64,000 bases of DNA, from assembly GCA_039621445.1 (NCBI GenBank), contig CP154955.1, positions 39,068,426 to 39,132,425 on the forward strand, written 5' to 3'. Each line of letters opens with the position of its first letter. Position 1 is the stretch's first letter. The notes beneath the pieces are model-generated. The model did no database searches and was not told where the DNA came from. It saw only the letters and a program-made list of their open reading frames with translations. The DNA comes from Euglena gracilis (taxonomy: Eukaryota; Euglenida; Euglenophyceae; Euglenales). Position numbers and translations under genes: made by a program. Shown here piece after piece: positions 18,894 to 29,115 of this stretch.

Positions 18894-19205
18894 AGCGTTT
18901 TTCGACCCGCCAGCGCCCCGTTTTGGGCCGCCGACCCGTTGACTTTGGGTCAAAACCGGGTCGAAAAAGTCGAAAAATCGAAAAAAATTTTTGCCCGAAA
19001 CGATGTTTTTGGGCCTCCCGGACCAAGAAAAACTGTTTTTGAGCCGAAAACGAGCGTTTTTCGACCCACCGGCGCCCTGTTTCTGGCACAAAACCCATGG
19101 ATTTCAGGCAAAAGAGCTCCATGGAGTGGGCCGGTATGTATGGAGGGGTCAATGAAGGGGTGCGTGCGCGCTTATTAAGAGCTCAGCACTATTCAAAACC
19201 TGGTC
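18894..19205 (+). repeat. Composite dispersed repeat, right part
   Basis: Resumes the 162-bp type unit ('cagcgccccgttttgggccg') and ends at 'gagctcagcactattcaaaa' (19,180-19,199). The same terminus, reversed, appears near 51,760-51,780. A 58-bp segment including this end is duplicated just downstream. Confidence 0.65.
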
Positions 19206-19231
19206 AATGAAGTGGTGGGTGCGCGCTTATT

Positions 19232-19427
19232 ACCACCCCCCCCCTAAATGACCCCCCCCCCCTAGATGACCCCCCCGGGGGGGGTCATCTAGGGGGGGGG
19301 GTCGTGGAGCAGAGCCATTTTTCATTGGGAAAAGCATCCCCCCCCTAAATGACCCCCCCCCTAGATGACCCTTTGGGGGGTCCTGAAGCAACATTAATAG
19401 GGTCATTTAGGGGGGGGGGGTGGTGGT
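19232..19427. mobile_element. Palindromic C-tract MITE, no target duplication
   Basis: Inverted ends 'accacc' + C-tract + 'taaatgacc' and the mirror at the right. It sits inside the second copy of a tandem pair. The first copy, 19,160-19,200, reads 'cttattaagagctc' uninterrupted, which is exactly the two flanks joined (cttatt | aagagctc), so an empty site is present next door and no bases were duplicated. Confidence 0.7.
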
Positions 19428-19429
19428 AA

Positions 19430-20395
19430 GAGCTCAGCACTATTCAAAACCTGGTCACGGGGCGGGGCGGGGAGGGTCACGGGGGAAGTATGCCACTTTG
19501 CAGGTAGTCTGGAGGCAACATCCATGACGTTGCATCGTGATGAAATCGGTCATTTTTTGAAAGGGAATTTTGTTAGGATTTTCTTGACCAACACGTTTTT
19601 GGGATGAATTTTGGGCCATTTTTGACAAAATTCCGTTTTGGGTGTGGAAATGCACCAGTTTTTTGGCACTTCGTCTTGGGGGGCAAACCCCCCAAAACAA
19701 CTTTTTGCAGTAACTCTTGGGGGGCCCAGCCGAATGCATACAATACTTCTGCCCTTTTGCATGCTTAATTCCAACCCTGCGCCGGGAGCGGTTCGTGGCC
19801 ATTTTTGAGGGCTTCACAGGCGTGTCAAAAGACCCTGAAATGGAAAACCGGTGCGGTGGAATACCCCCCCCCCCCCGTTTGGGCCTGCGTGGAGGGGGGA
19901 AATATTCCAATTGGTATAGCAGCACCCCCTAAGAAATTTTTTGTTTTTCAAAAAAAAACTCAGGAAGGGTTTGGGGGAATTTTTTTTGAAATGTTTTTTT
20001 TTAGAAAAAAAGTTGTTGTTTTTTCATCTCTACAGCTTCGTAGTCCGTAAAGGGTGCTGGCTTTCTTTCACACATGCCATCAAAAGCATTCGGATGAAGG
20101 GTCTGGATAAACTAAAAAAAAACGTCACTTTTCGATGACCAAAAAAATGACCTTAGAACTTTTTTTGAAAAAAATGGCCATTTCACAAGGAAAAAGGTCA
20201 ATTTTTGCTTTTTCAAAAAGAAAACATGTTTTTTTGTGTTTTTTTTATAAAAAAAAACGTATTTTTTGTTCTTTTTTGAGAAAAACAAAAAAACGTCAAC
20301 TTTGGACCAATTCCGCATGGTGTGCCAAGGGGGAGTGATTGAAGCTGCCTCTTGCCTTTCTGCTAAGTGCAGGGGGGGGGAAAAATGCGCTCGCC
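19430..20395. other. No gene seen
   Basis: Unique-looking AT-rich sequence with one C-tract (19,866). From 20,130 it contains T/A-rich hairpin text and a reversed copy of the 'gaaaaagcaaaaattgacc' module found at 39,555 and 45,700. No convincing exon. Confidence 0.4.
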
Positions 20396-20835
20396 CGGCC
20401 TCGGAAAAAATGCGCAAAAATGCGCAAAAATGCTCAAAAATGCGCAAAAAAATGCGCAAAAAATGCGCATTTTTGGAAATGCGCAAAAATGTGCAAAATC
20501 CGAGAAAAAATGCGCAAAAATCACGAAAATGCAAAAATTACCCAAAAACATGCAAAAATGGCACCAAATTTGAAGAAATTATGTAGAATAATGAGGAAAA
20601 TGTAAGTTTCAAAAAAAGTCGAAAATTTCAATTTTTTGCGAAAAATTGCAAAAATGGTCAAAAAAAGCGAAAATTTTGGAAAATCACGAAAAAATGTGCC
20701 AAAAAGCAAAAAATGCGCTGAAAAAAACGAGAAAAATGCGCAAAAAATGCGAAAAAATGCGCAAAAATGCGCATTTTTGGAAAATTTGAAAAAATGCGCA
20801 AAAAATGCGCAAAAATGCGAAAAAATGCGAAACAC
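20396..20835. repeat. 'aaaaatgcgc' low-complexity tandem repeat
   Basis: Irregular tandem copies of 'gcgcaaaaat' with palindromic 'tgcgcatttttggaaa' interruptions at 20,465 and 20,768. A reverse-complement version lies at 41,855-42,030. Open frames rich in Lys/Asn here are artefacts of the repeat. Confidence 0.85.
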
Positions 20836-21323
20836 ATTTTCCCCCCCCCTGGCTAAGTGTTTAAAGTGAAAGCACTGGCTACCATTCTTTTTACAAGAGA
20901 CAAATATTTCACAAAATGCAGCTGAATTTCGCAAAATCCATCATTGCCAACCTCAATTGGGGGAAAAATGTCGCAACTGTCTCGGGGGTAGGTGGTACAT
21001 TTGTGATTTTCTGGAAACACCCCTCCCCCCCCCTGTACAGCTTCCAACCCCCCCCTCAAACCCCCCTCCCCCCCCCCCGTGCCTTGTCTCCCCTTTTCGC
21101 AAATTCCAAAATCCACTTTTCACCTGATATGTTGCGTGTTGTTTCTCGACGGTGGAGCAAACGGCGACGCATAACATGTGTTCTCCTCTTTGCCTACGGC
21201 TTCCATTTTCATTCCTTGACAGTCCACCGGCAAACGAAGAGTGAAGAGCAGCTGCAAGTGCCGCAGATGTTGCAAGACGCATAACCAGCGGACCATAATT
21301 TGAAGAACGAATCCGAACCTTAC

Positions 21324-21534
21324 TGGTAACGACATTTAAGACCAACGGTCTCAGATTCCTTTACATTTCCGATTCTTGATGGATGAAGAGTTCTTCGCTC
21401 CACACGTGCCAGATACCGAGCCATTTGACAGGTGCACCCAGACCGTTTGTGATAAAAACTCTTCGTATTTTTTTTGTAGTGAGGGCATCGCCACCGTCCA
21501 CAGCAACGTGGGCCTGACGCAACACATGTTTCCA
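21324..21534 (-). CDS. Possible internal exon, unknown protein
   Basis: On the minus strand an open 70-codon stretch is bounded by a good acceptor (tcttcaag, ending 21,535) and a consensus donor (GTAAGG, from 21,323). The peptide is Cys/His/Arg-rich (GRWRCPHYKK ... GCTCQMARYL), suggesting a metal-binding motif, but I cannot name a family. It could belong to a transposase. No partner exon was found. Confidence 0.25.
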
Positions 21535-21548
21535 CTTGAAGACAGAGG

Positions 21549-21650
21549 AATACAGGCGGGCGTTTAAAAGCGGCAGGCACTTAATACGTCAGCATTAAAA
21601 GCGACAGGCATTAAATCCGTTTTCGTCCCGGAAGTCGGGGGTTTAAATCC
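21549..21650 (+). repeat. Terminal-type repeat, partner inverted at 28,310-28,445
   Basis: Starts 'tacaggcgggcgtttaaa' and continues with 'ttaaa'-rich text ending 'gggtttaaatccgcc'. The reverse complement of 28,310-28,445 begins 'tacaggcaggcgtttaaa' and aligns over about 75 bp. They could be the two ends of one 6.9-kb element or two separate copies. Confidence 0.5.
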
Positions 21651-22216
21651 GCCGCGGCCGGGCGAGGAAAAACTTTCTTCTCCCAGGTTCAGTAAAAAAA
21701 AAAACTTTGATCTCCTGTGAGTATTTCCGGAAAAATTTTATGAGCTTCTGTGTTTGCCAAACCGACTGGTGCAACAAAAAATGTGTCACCACCCAAAAAA
21801 AATAAAACCCGTCCTTGGACACTCCCCTTCCCAACCCGAGAACGGACCAAGGACACCCCTGGCCGAAAAAACAAATCTGGACCCCACTTTTTGCCCCGCG
21901 TAAAAAAAAAACTTGATCTGTTGTTCAAGCTGGGACAAAAAACTGAACCCAAGAAGAGCATCACGCCCCAAAATGGGTCCACCCAGGATGCACCAGAAAA
22001 CTGACCCAAAATGTTTCCTGCGGCCAAATTATGGCATCAAAATGTTGGCCCCACCTGTGGCACCAAACTTCCCCCAAGATGAGCACCAGACTGGCCCCAA
22101 AATGTGGCCCACCTCCGTGGCAAAGGTCTGGCATCAAACTGCAAATGTTTCCCGCATCTGTGGTCAATGTGGACCCAACATTTTGGCACCGGGCAGGGGG
22201 GGGGAAATTGATATCG
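21651..22216. other. No gene seen
   Basis: Moderate-complexity sequence with repeated 'ggcaccaaactt' / 'ggcatcaaact' phrases (22,055-22,140), probably old tandem units. No exon recognised. Confidence 0.35.
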
Positions 22217-22296
22217 GAGGCCTTCGGAAAAATTGCGGAAAAATTGCGGAAAAATTGCGGAAATTGCGGAAAAATTGCGGAAAAATTGATATCGGG
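22217..22296. repeat. 'gcggaaaaatt' tandem repeat
   Basis: Seven or so copies of 'aaattgcgg' / 'aaaaattgcgg'. A second, longer array with the same unit lies at 22,570-22,700, and both border a 'ccccccc' / 'gatat' palindromic context. Confidence 0.85.
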
Positions 22297-22569
22297 TATG
22301 CACATTTCTGTCTGAGGGGACTTAGAAAATTTTCAATTGTGAGGTTCAGAACACCGCAACACCCACGTCGATGCAGGCGAGCACAAATCAACACGCTTGA
22401 TGTTCTTTGCACAGGTGGGACGCACCCAATTCTGTAACCAGTGGTGCACCTGTGAGAAAAATTGGTAAACTGGGGGGAAAAAAACAACAAAACACAATAG
22501 CACACCTGTTGATCCATTTGAAGAATGGCTTGAACTCATTGCATCTTCCATCTTCGGTGGTGGGAAAAA

Positions 22570-22702
22570 AATTCTGCGGAAAAAAAAATGGGAAAAAATT
22601 GCGGAAAAATTGCGGAAATTGCGGAAAAATTGCGGAAAATTGCGGAAAATTGCGGAAATTGCGGAAAATTGCGGAAATTGCGGAAAAATTGCGGATGTCA
22701 AT
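22570..22702. repeat. 'gcggaaaaatt' tandem repeat, second array
   Basis: About twelve copies of 'attgcggaaa' with 9- and 11-bp spacing, ending in 'caattttccccccc'. Same unit as 22,217-22,296. Confidence 0.85.
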
Positions 22703-23343
22703 TTTCCCCCCCCTCTGCACCGGGACAGGGGGTGAATATTGCATTTGCCTGGGTTGACAAAAAAAATGTTTAAAGGAGCTTTTTTTCAGGGCAAGGCAAA
22801 ACAGCTGAAACATGAAAGGAGTCAACTTACTTCTGAACCACAGCATGATGAATATCTTCAGCAGCACCTGAAAACTTCGCTCACTTTTCTCTTGACTCAG
22901 CTGACTTTCAATCAAACAACTTGGCAGACCTTGAAACACTTGACTTGTTGCATTTGCACTTCTTCTGAAATTTGCATAGCTGGCGTTTTTTTTTGTTTTT
23001 TTTAAAAAAACGTGTTTTTTTTTGTTTTTTATTAAAAAAAAACGGCAAAAAAAAAACGGCAAAAAAAAACAAAAGGGAAAATGATGGTCCAAATTTTGCC
23101 TTTGATCGCAAGGGTGAACCAATCTTAGCTCAAATGACTTGAAAACCAATACTTTTGGAGGTCTTCAACAAGAATGGTCAAAATAGGGCATTTTTCTGCC
23201 ATTTTGGGATGTTTCAACTTGAAACATCCCAAATTTGGTGTCTTTCTCTGCCTGAGGATGGGCAAAAAAAAGCTAAAAGTAAAGGCAAAAAAATTTTTTG
23301 CCCTGGACCCTCAATGGCGTTTTTTTTTTGTTTTTTTTTATAC
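22703..23343. other. No gene seen
   Basis: AT-rich sequence with long A/T mirror hairpins (22,985-23,070, 23,318-23,342). A minus-strand frame (23,149-22,388) is open for 253 codons, but its composition (Phe/Arg/Asn runs) follows the repeat and I do not call it. Confidence 0.4.
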
Positions 23344-23447
23344 AAAAATCGACCGACACTAACAGATTCAGCAGGGGCGCCGGGCGCGAGCGAGCGAAGC
23401 GAGCCGCCCGGCGCCCCTGCTGAATCTGTTAGTGTCGGTCGATTTTT
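23344..23447. repeat. Perfect 43-bp hairpin
   Basis: Arms 23,344-23,386 and 23,405-23,447 are exact reverse complements around an 18-base loop of 'gcgag'-like text. The 'atcgaccgacactaac' edge also starts the repeat units that follow, so the hairpin is probably the end of that element. Confidence 0.9.
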
Positions 23448-23620
23448 CTAAAACCTATTTTGTCTGGGCCCGACGCCTGTCTTGATATTCATTCGACCGA
23501 ACCGCCTGGACGGAAATATGGTCAAAAAAGTGGTTTTTGGCCCATTAACGGGCGCCTGAATGGAAATCGACCGACACCAACGGGCGCCTGAATGGAAATC
23601 GACCGACACTAACGGGCGCC

Positions 23621-23998
23621 TGAACGGAAATCGACCAACACTAACGGGCGCCTAAATGGAAATCGACTGACATAAACGGTTTCCGATGTCTTGGAAATCG
23701 ACCGACCTTTTGTGTCCTTTTTTTGAATGCTCTTTTGTTCCGTTTCGGGACATTTTAGGTGTCAGCCTGAAATCCGTTAATGTCGACCCAACCTTTTGTT
23801 CCCTTTGCCTGAACGGAAATCGACCAACACTAACGGGCGCCTAAATGGAAATCGACTGACATAAACGGTTTCCGATGTCTTGGAAATCGACCGACCTTTT
23901 GTGTCCTTTTTTTGAATGCTCTTTTGTTCCGTTTCGGGACATTTTAGGTGTCAGCCTGAAATCCGTTAATGTCGACCCAACCTTTTGTTCCCTTTTTC
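23621..23998 (+). repeat. 189-bp tandem duplication with 'aaatcgac' sub-repeats
   Basis: The segment starting 'tgaacggaaatcgacc' at 23,621 recurs at 23,810 almost unchanged. Both copies contain 'aacgggcgcctaaatgg' units, which also recur at 23,540-23,640, 25,970-26,110 and 39,440-39,490. Confidence 0.85.
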
Positions 23999-24071
23999 GG
24001 AATGCAGCTTTTCTTCCATTTTAAAAACGAGTTCAGCCCGCCAAATGCCTGCCCTGAAATTCGTGGTCATG

Positions 24072-24237
24072 AACACGTTTTCAATGACGGCATTTGTGGC
24101 AATGACACGTTTTCAGTGACGGCATTTGTGGCAATGACACGTTTTCAGTGACGGCATCTGTGGCAAGGACACGTTTTCAGTGACGGCATTTGTGGCAATG
24201 ACACGCTTTCAATGAGGGCATTTGTGGCAACCCTGAG
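24072..24237. repeat. 32-bp tandem repeats at the 3' side of copy 1
   Basis: Units 'ggcaatgacacgttttcagt' + 'gacggcatttgtg', about five copies with small changes. The same unit occurs at 25,130-25,275, 37,720-37,810, 40,130-40,280 and 41,205-41,360, always at ends of this element family. Confidence 0.85.
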
Positions 24238-24385
24238 TAAAAAGCAAAAAACGCTGTCATGAGAAATCGGAGTGCGGTTGAGAGGCCGGGTGGTCCTCAA
24301 CAGGTGAGGCGGGTCGGGGGCACTCTACAACACGACCACAAGAAGGCTTGGTTGCCTTGGCACAAGGACAGGGAAGGGACGAAAA

Positions 24386-25078
24386 TCACGGCACACGACA
24401 GGCTTTACACAAAAAAGAGCCATACTTTGGTGGCCGCCGCAAATCATAAGCGTTGGACCAGTTCACCCCCTTCAGCAACTGGTCCAACTCTTCAGGCTGC
24501 AACACGTCTGCTGGAGGCCGAACCGCCGTTGACACTGCCTTCCGCGCGCGTTCGCGCTCCAGGGAACGCGAAAAAATCTCGTTGAACTGGGGGAATTGGC
24601 GCTCTGAGGAAGGCAACACTACTCCCTCGGTGGTTGTTTTGCGGAATGCCCGAGCGACGGCATTCACGTATGTCTGAAAAGAGGTTGCCGAACGATTCCC
24701 TGAAACGAACAAAGTTCCCGACTGCTGCTCACGTTGAGCCACACATTGTTCGATGACGCTCGCCTCATCGAACAACAGGCTGGGTTCCAGCTCCCATCCC
24801 GTCCAGGCAACAAAGAAAGCATCCAGCTCAGGATAACAGGCTTGCCGATGTTGACACAGTTTGGCGAACTCCAAACAGTTGGCAACAGCAGCAAGCTCTG
24901 CACCCAGGGTGCCGGACTTTTTCTTTGTATTGCCCTGTGCCAGCAAGGTGCCATGAAGGGGGTCAACCTTCGGCTTCTTGGCATCTTGCTGGTATACCGC
25001 AAGAGCAGCCAGGAACAGTTCCGTCCTAGGGGGAGGTGGCAAAAGACCATTCACAAAGTTTGCCGTGCGTTTAGCCAT
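24386..25078 (-). pseudogene. Truncated tyrosine-recombinase-like ORF fused to a PHD tail
   Basis: 230 codons from the ATG at 25,078, directly after a polypyrimidine tract and 'cccgcag' acceptor. The N-terminal part (MAKRTANFVNG) has no recognised domain. Residues about 130-215 resemble the helical core-binding domain of tyrosine recombinases (SFQTYVNAVARAF, later LQPEELDQLLKGV). The catalytic domain is missing: after about residue 215 the frame jumps into the last 17 residues of a PHD finger (LRRPPKYGSFLCKAC), matching the ends at 39,037 and 28,800. I infer an internal deletion. The recombinase assignment rests on pattern only. Confidence 0.55.
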
Positions 25079-25129
25079 ATTGGCAGGGCTGCGGGAAAAA
25101 GAAAAAAAAGAAAGAAAAAAGGGGGGGTG

Positions 25130-25275
25130 ACACGTTTTCAGTGACGGCATTTGTGGCAATGACACGTTTTCAATGAAGGCATCTGTGGCAAGGACACGTT
25201 TTCAGTGACGGCATTTGTGGCAATGACACGTTTTCAGTGACGGCATCTGTGTTCAGGCACGTTTTCAGTGAGGGC
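25130..25275. repeat. 32-bp tandem repeats upstream of copy 1 ORF
   Basis: Four to five units of 'gacacgttttca(g/a)tga' + 'ggcatctgtggca', between the ORF start and the hairpin end. On the ORF strand they read 'cactgaaaacgtgtcattgc' and could serve as binding sites or promoter repeats. Confidence 0.8.
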
Positions 25276-25383
25276 ATCGTTTTTTGGGTCCGAATTTCAC
25301 AAATTCGCGTTTTTGACCCCTTGCGTGAATCATGACCACGAATTTCAGGGCAGGCATTTGGCGGGCTCTGAAAACGTTTTTAA

Positions 25384-25496
25384 ACAAATTGTGGCTGAGC
25401 CCAGATTTCAGCCTGAAAACGTGTTCAGGGGCCCCCTTCGGGGGCCCCTGGCTGAACACGTTTTCAGGCTGAAATCTGGGCTCAGCCACAATTTGT
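25384..25496. repeat. 113-bp hairpin at the outer 5' end of copy 1
   Basis: 'acaaattgtggctgagccca' and its complement close a stem with 'gggccccc' at the apex. The same hairpin is at 39,910-40,022 beside copy 2, in the matching position. Confidence 0.9.
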
Positions 25497-25497
25497 G

Positions 25498-25958
25498 TAT
25501 AGAAAGAAACAATCTCTACATCAAGAACTGTGTCTTAAACGCAGACTCTGCATTTTTTTAGAAACACAGATTTTGACCAAAGCCATGTTGCCAGGAACAC
25601 AGCCTTGCAATAGAATAGAATTGCAATACAGGCGTCGAGCCCAGAAAATAGGTTTAACGTGGCCAAATCACTCCTCACCCAAAAGCTTTTCTTTCAGATG
25701 ACCAGTGATAACAACTGGTTCAGGGCAAATTTGCCGAATGCTTTTTCTGAAGTCCCAGAAAATGATAATCTTCAGCTCCGTCCTTCCGTCTGTTCCATCC
25801 AAAGTTCAGCCAGCTGTGATCACCTGACCACAAAATTTGGTTTTTTTCTGGTCCATAACGCCTCCACAACCCCATAGGACCAAAAATGTCGAAAAAAAAG
25901 GGAAATCCAAAATGTCCAAAAAGTCACTAAAAAATCCCAATCTGACCAGCAACAGATT
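25498..25958. other. No gene seen
   Basis: Unique-looking AT-rich sequence between the hairpin of copy 1 and the 'aaatcgac' repeats. No exon with both splice signals was found. Confidence 0.35.
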
Positions 25959-26125
25959 TCAATGGAATGGAAATCGACCGACATAAACGGGCACCTGAAT
26001 GGAAATCGACTGACATAAACGGGCGCCTGAATGGAAATCGACTGACATAAACGGGCGCCTGAATGGAAATCGACTGACACAAACAATTACAGGCTGAAAT
26101 CCGTTAATGTCAGTAGAATTTCAAG
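25959..26125 (+). repeat. 'aaatcgactgacataaacgg' units
   Basis: Four units of about 33 bp with 'gggcgcctgaatgg', as at 23,540-23,690, followed by 'ggctgaaatccgttaatgtc'. An isolated copy lies at 39,405-39,495 in reverse. Confidence 0.8.
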
Positions 26126-26324
26126 ACAGGCGTCGGGCCCAGAAAATAGGTTTTAAAAAAACATGTTTTTTTTAAAAAAACGTGTTTTTTTTTGACTTCG
26201 TTTTAAACGAAGTGCCAGCTATGGAAATTTGGAGGGAAAATGCACAGGAGAGGATCAAATTCATACTTGTTCTATGCCACTGTCTCAGCATGTTCCACAG
26301 TTGACCCCAGGGAGCTGGGGTATC

Positions 26325-26495
26325 TGGCTAGCCGCGGCTAGCCGCGGCTGGCTGGCTGGCAAAAAAAAGGAGGAGGTCTGGCCAGCCATGGCCAGCCACG
26401 GCTGGCTGGCGGGATTAGAGGAGGAGGAGGTCTGGCTGGATTGAGTGTTGGGGAAAAAAAAGAGGAGGAGGAGGTCTGGCTGGCCGCGATGGGAA
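26325..26495. repeat. 'gctggctggc' / 'aggaggaggtctggc' repeat, left
   Basis: Mixed tandem 'agccgcggctagccgcggct' palindromes and 'gaggaggaggtctggctgg'. The same mixture lies at 28,040-28,195 in the same orientation, bracketing the Harbinger-like remnant. Confidence 0.7.
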
Positions 26496-26937
26496 ATTAG
26501 CGAACATTTTTTTCGCGTGAACCTTTTAATCTTACTTTTCCCCTCATGGACACAAAGACTGGCTCACAAAGACTAAGACTGCCCGTGCTGTCAGACAAAA
26601 GGCACCCAATTCTTTGACCCAGAAGTCTTTACCGAGGGAGGTTTACGAGATGCTTTTCTCTTGCGTGCACCCACCTCTTACCGGCTGATGCCACTGCAGC
26701 ACTGGTGAAGCGATATGACAGACATGTTGCTCTACGGCAAAGGAAATCTGGTTTGTTTTTGCAAGTTGACGCAATCTGAAATTATTGCGCAATAGGTGTT
26801 GCACAAGACACCCTTCAAGCAGCAGCCTCCGTCCGTATGGAAGTTGGTCAACAGAACACTGAGGCAGATGCAAGGACAGAGAGCTCAGTTTTTTTTCCCC
26901 ACTTGGAATTTCCAGCTACTATCTGTCTCCATCAGCA

Positions 26938-27130
26938 TTGGCAATGGAGGCTGCAGCATCCCCCACCACTGAGGACGAGGTGATTGTGGTGGAACGTGGG
27001 CAGGAAGAAGGAGCGGAACCTGTTGTGGAGATCACCAGCTTGGGATGTTCGAAGTGCCATCGTACCGGCTTCCTCACAGCCACGTCAGTGCTTCACCTCA
27101 TCATGGCCACGCAGGGATTCTACATGAAGT
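26938..27130 (+). CDS. Possible exon, unknown protein
   Basis: Open frame with an ATG at 26,944, acidic and Val/Glu-rich, containing LGCSKCHRTGF. It lies just before the Harbinger-like remnant in the same orientation and may be part of that gene. No domain recognised. Confidence 0.25.
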
Positions 27131-27947
27131 GAGAATTTTCTTTTTCCACCATTCTGGCAATACTGTTTCGCACACTGCCCACCAGTCTTGTTTTTCCAGC
27201 GGGTTGTTGCCCTTGGGTGTTTTCTACACAAAAAAATGTCATAAAATTCCCCATGTAATTGGTTCCCCATGGACTGGAATCGTTCCCCCATGGAAGCATT
27301 GGCCTGGTCACATCGCAGGCCCTGGGGAAGCATGCTGCTACGTGTCAAGGAAATGCCCGACAAACAGGCTCCGTCACTGGGTTGGCTGGTTGGGGTCGGC
27401 GCACCGGGCCAATGGTGCTGTAAAATATCTCAGCCCAAGCCTGAACGCAAACCAAGGTGTCCTGTCCCCGATGCGGCAGGCATTTTGATTCCTGTGGGGT
27501 CAACACTCACATACGAAGATGCAGAGGACCCCGGGGCACCTTTCGGCCACTGATCACGCCATTGCTCTGGCATGCCGTTGCCGAGTTTCAGACTAGTTTC
27601 AGAGTCCCTGGTTGAAAGGTCGGGGAGTTTTTCTGGGATGGTTTGGGTGGGTTTCTGGAGCTCTCTTTTTGAGTTACGAAGCCAATTTTTTGACACCGGC
27701 CAAAAAACGAACCGCCGGTGTGGGGCTGACCAAGGACGAGGAGGAGTACAACCGCATGCATCAATTTTACCGCAACCGGGTTGAACAGGCCTTCGGCCGA
27801 GTGAAAAAGTGGGAAATTTTCCGCACCGGATTCCGAGGGAAAGATTTTCATGTCCTGGAATGGGCTTTCACGGTCGTCTGTTCTGTCCTCAACGTGTACA
27901 ATTCCATTTGCGTCCCACACTGCCCTTACCGCCCAGTACGTATGTGA
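27045..27947 (+). pseudogene. Harbinger-like (DDE_Tnp_4) transposase remnant
   Basis: Two recognisable parts in different frames. 27,360-27,440 reads HWVGWLGSAHRANGAVK, like the central D-containing block of these transposases (the Asp after GSxH is replaced by Arg-Ala here). 27,680-27,947 reads LTPAKKRTAGVGL, then RNRVEQAFGRVKKWEIF and VVCSVLNVYNS, the well conserved C-terminal block with the catalytic Glu. The segment between is frameshifted. Flanked by 'ggctggc' repeats. Confidence 0.65.
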
Positions 27948-28039
27948 CTTTGTTTTTTTCTTTGCGACTGGCGGGCGGCGCCGGCGGGGGGGGGGGGGCC
28001 GCCGGGGGCGGGGGGGGGGGTAGCCGGGGGAGAAAGTAA

Positions 28040-28195
28040 GCTCAGGCACGAAAAGAGGAGGAGGCGCCCCAGCCACGGCCAGCCGCGGCTGGCCGTGGCT
28101 GGCGGCTGGGAGAAAAGAGGAGGAGGAGGTCTGGCCGGTGGCTGGTGAAAAAAAGAGGAGGAGGAGGTCTGGCCGGTATCTGGCTGGCCGTGGGG
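28040..28195. repeat. 'gctggctggc' / 'aggaggaggtctggc' repeat, right
   Basis: Counterpart of 26,325-26,495; direct, not inverted. Could be a duplicated host repeat or internal to a larger element. Confidence 0.7.
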
Positions 28196-28309
28196 ACCCC
28201 AGCTCCCAGGTGTTCCTCGCGGGATTTCTCTGAAAGGAGAAACAGTCAACTTCGGCAGACACATTGGAACCAACCTCGGAGGGAAATTAGGAGCTTGTTC
28301 ATTGCGCAA

Positions 28310-28445
28310 TTCCAAAGTAGTTAAACCTCGTAGAGATTAAATCCGCCGAGGGGTCGAACCTCGTGGGATTAAATACGATTTAATGCCTAGCGACTTAAAC
28401 GTCAAAACGAATTTACTGCCCTACGCATTTAAACGCCTGCCTGTA
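28310..28445 (-). repeat. Terminal-type repeat, inverted partner of 21,549
   Basis: Ends 'tttaaacgcctgcctgta'. Contains a short stem 'cgagggg...cctcg' and several 'attaaat' words. See 21,549-21,650. Confidence 0.5.
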
Positions 28446-28832
28446 TGACGATGGGCCCGGAACGGCGCGGAACGTTGCACAGTGGTCACCCTGGGCAACC
28501 TTTTGCTCCCCCCCCTAGTGATGAACATGCTGTGCTTAATCAGGACCTCTCTGCTGTCCCTTCTACCGCCGAGCAACGTTCCGACCCAACGACCAGCGGC
28601 TCTGCCCAACCCCCTATTCCACGCTCTGTCTCCCAACTCCCCATCAAACAAGAAAAATGCGGTTTTTGTAAGGTCTGCGTTCCCCAAAAAAAATCGCATG
28701 GAGATGAAAAAAGTGGAGTGTGACGCCTGCGGTCTGGCCTACTACTTTCATTGCCAGGGTCTACGGCGTCCACCTAAATATTGTTCCCTTTTGTGTAAAT
28801 CCTGCCGTTTAGACCCCTTTGCGCATGAATAA
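28446..28832 (+). pseudogene. PHD-finger tail of the recombinase-like element (fragment)
   Basis: A Pro/Ser-rich linker (STAEQRSDPTTSGSAQ, QPPIPRSVSQ) leads to a PHD finger: CGFC at about 28,660, then after a frameshift near 28,690 CDAC, H-x2-C (FHC) and CKSC, stop at 28,832. The linker and finger match those at 39,037-39,290 and 40,620-40,760, so this is a 3' fragment of a related element. Confidence 0.65.
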
Positions 28833-29004
28833 CTCGGGCCTGGCGAGGAGTTGGGGGTCAAACCCTGGTGATTCGGAAACTAGGAATCCAATCACTCGCA
28901 ACTGAAAAAAAAATTACAGGAACCGCGCTGGGATCATGGTGATAATCTGTCGCTTCGCCTGGTGGCCCCGATCCGGGGGGGGGGGGGGACTGGGAACAGT
29001 TTTT

Positions 29005-29115
29005 TTTCAAACCGTGTTCAGCCCGCCAAATGCCTGCCCTGAAATTCGTGGTCATGAACACGGATTTCAGGGCAGACATCCGCGGCCAGCCACGAATTTC
29101 AGGGCAGGCATTTGT
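29005..29115. repeat. Solo ends of the PHD/recombinase element
   Basis: 'cagcccgccaaatgcctgcc' followed by 'cgaatttcagggcaggcatt' in opposite orientation, with only about 50 bp between. Looks like two ends brought together by internal deletion. Another lone end lies at 34,430-34,475. Confidence 0.65.

Larger units (their letters stand above)
24031..25497 (-). mobile_element. PHD/recombinase-like element, copy 1 (deleted)
   Basis: Bounded by inverted 'cagcccgccaaatgcctgcc' (24,034) and its complement (25,350), each next to tandem 'cgttttcagtgacggc' type units, with a 113-bp hairpin outside the right end. The ORF runs on the minus strand. The organisation is shared, inverted, by copy 2 at 39.9-41.4 kb. 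Confidence 0.7.

Noticed and set aside
20396-20835. Lys/Asn/Met-rich ORFs
   Set aside because: Direct translation of the 'aaaaatgcgc' low-complexity repeat, with no splice or start context.
22388-23149. 253-codon minus-strand ORF
   Set aside because: Half of it translates the 'gcggaaaaatt' repeat and A/T mirror hairpins. No domain is seen and composition follows the repeat.
28318-28370. tRNA-like T-arm and B-box (gaggggtcgaacctc)
   Set aside because: Only a T-arm-sized stem fits. No acceptor, D or anticodon arms can be drawn, and the segment belongs to the inverted end repeat.
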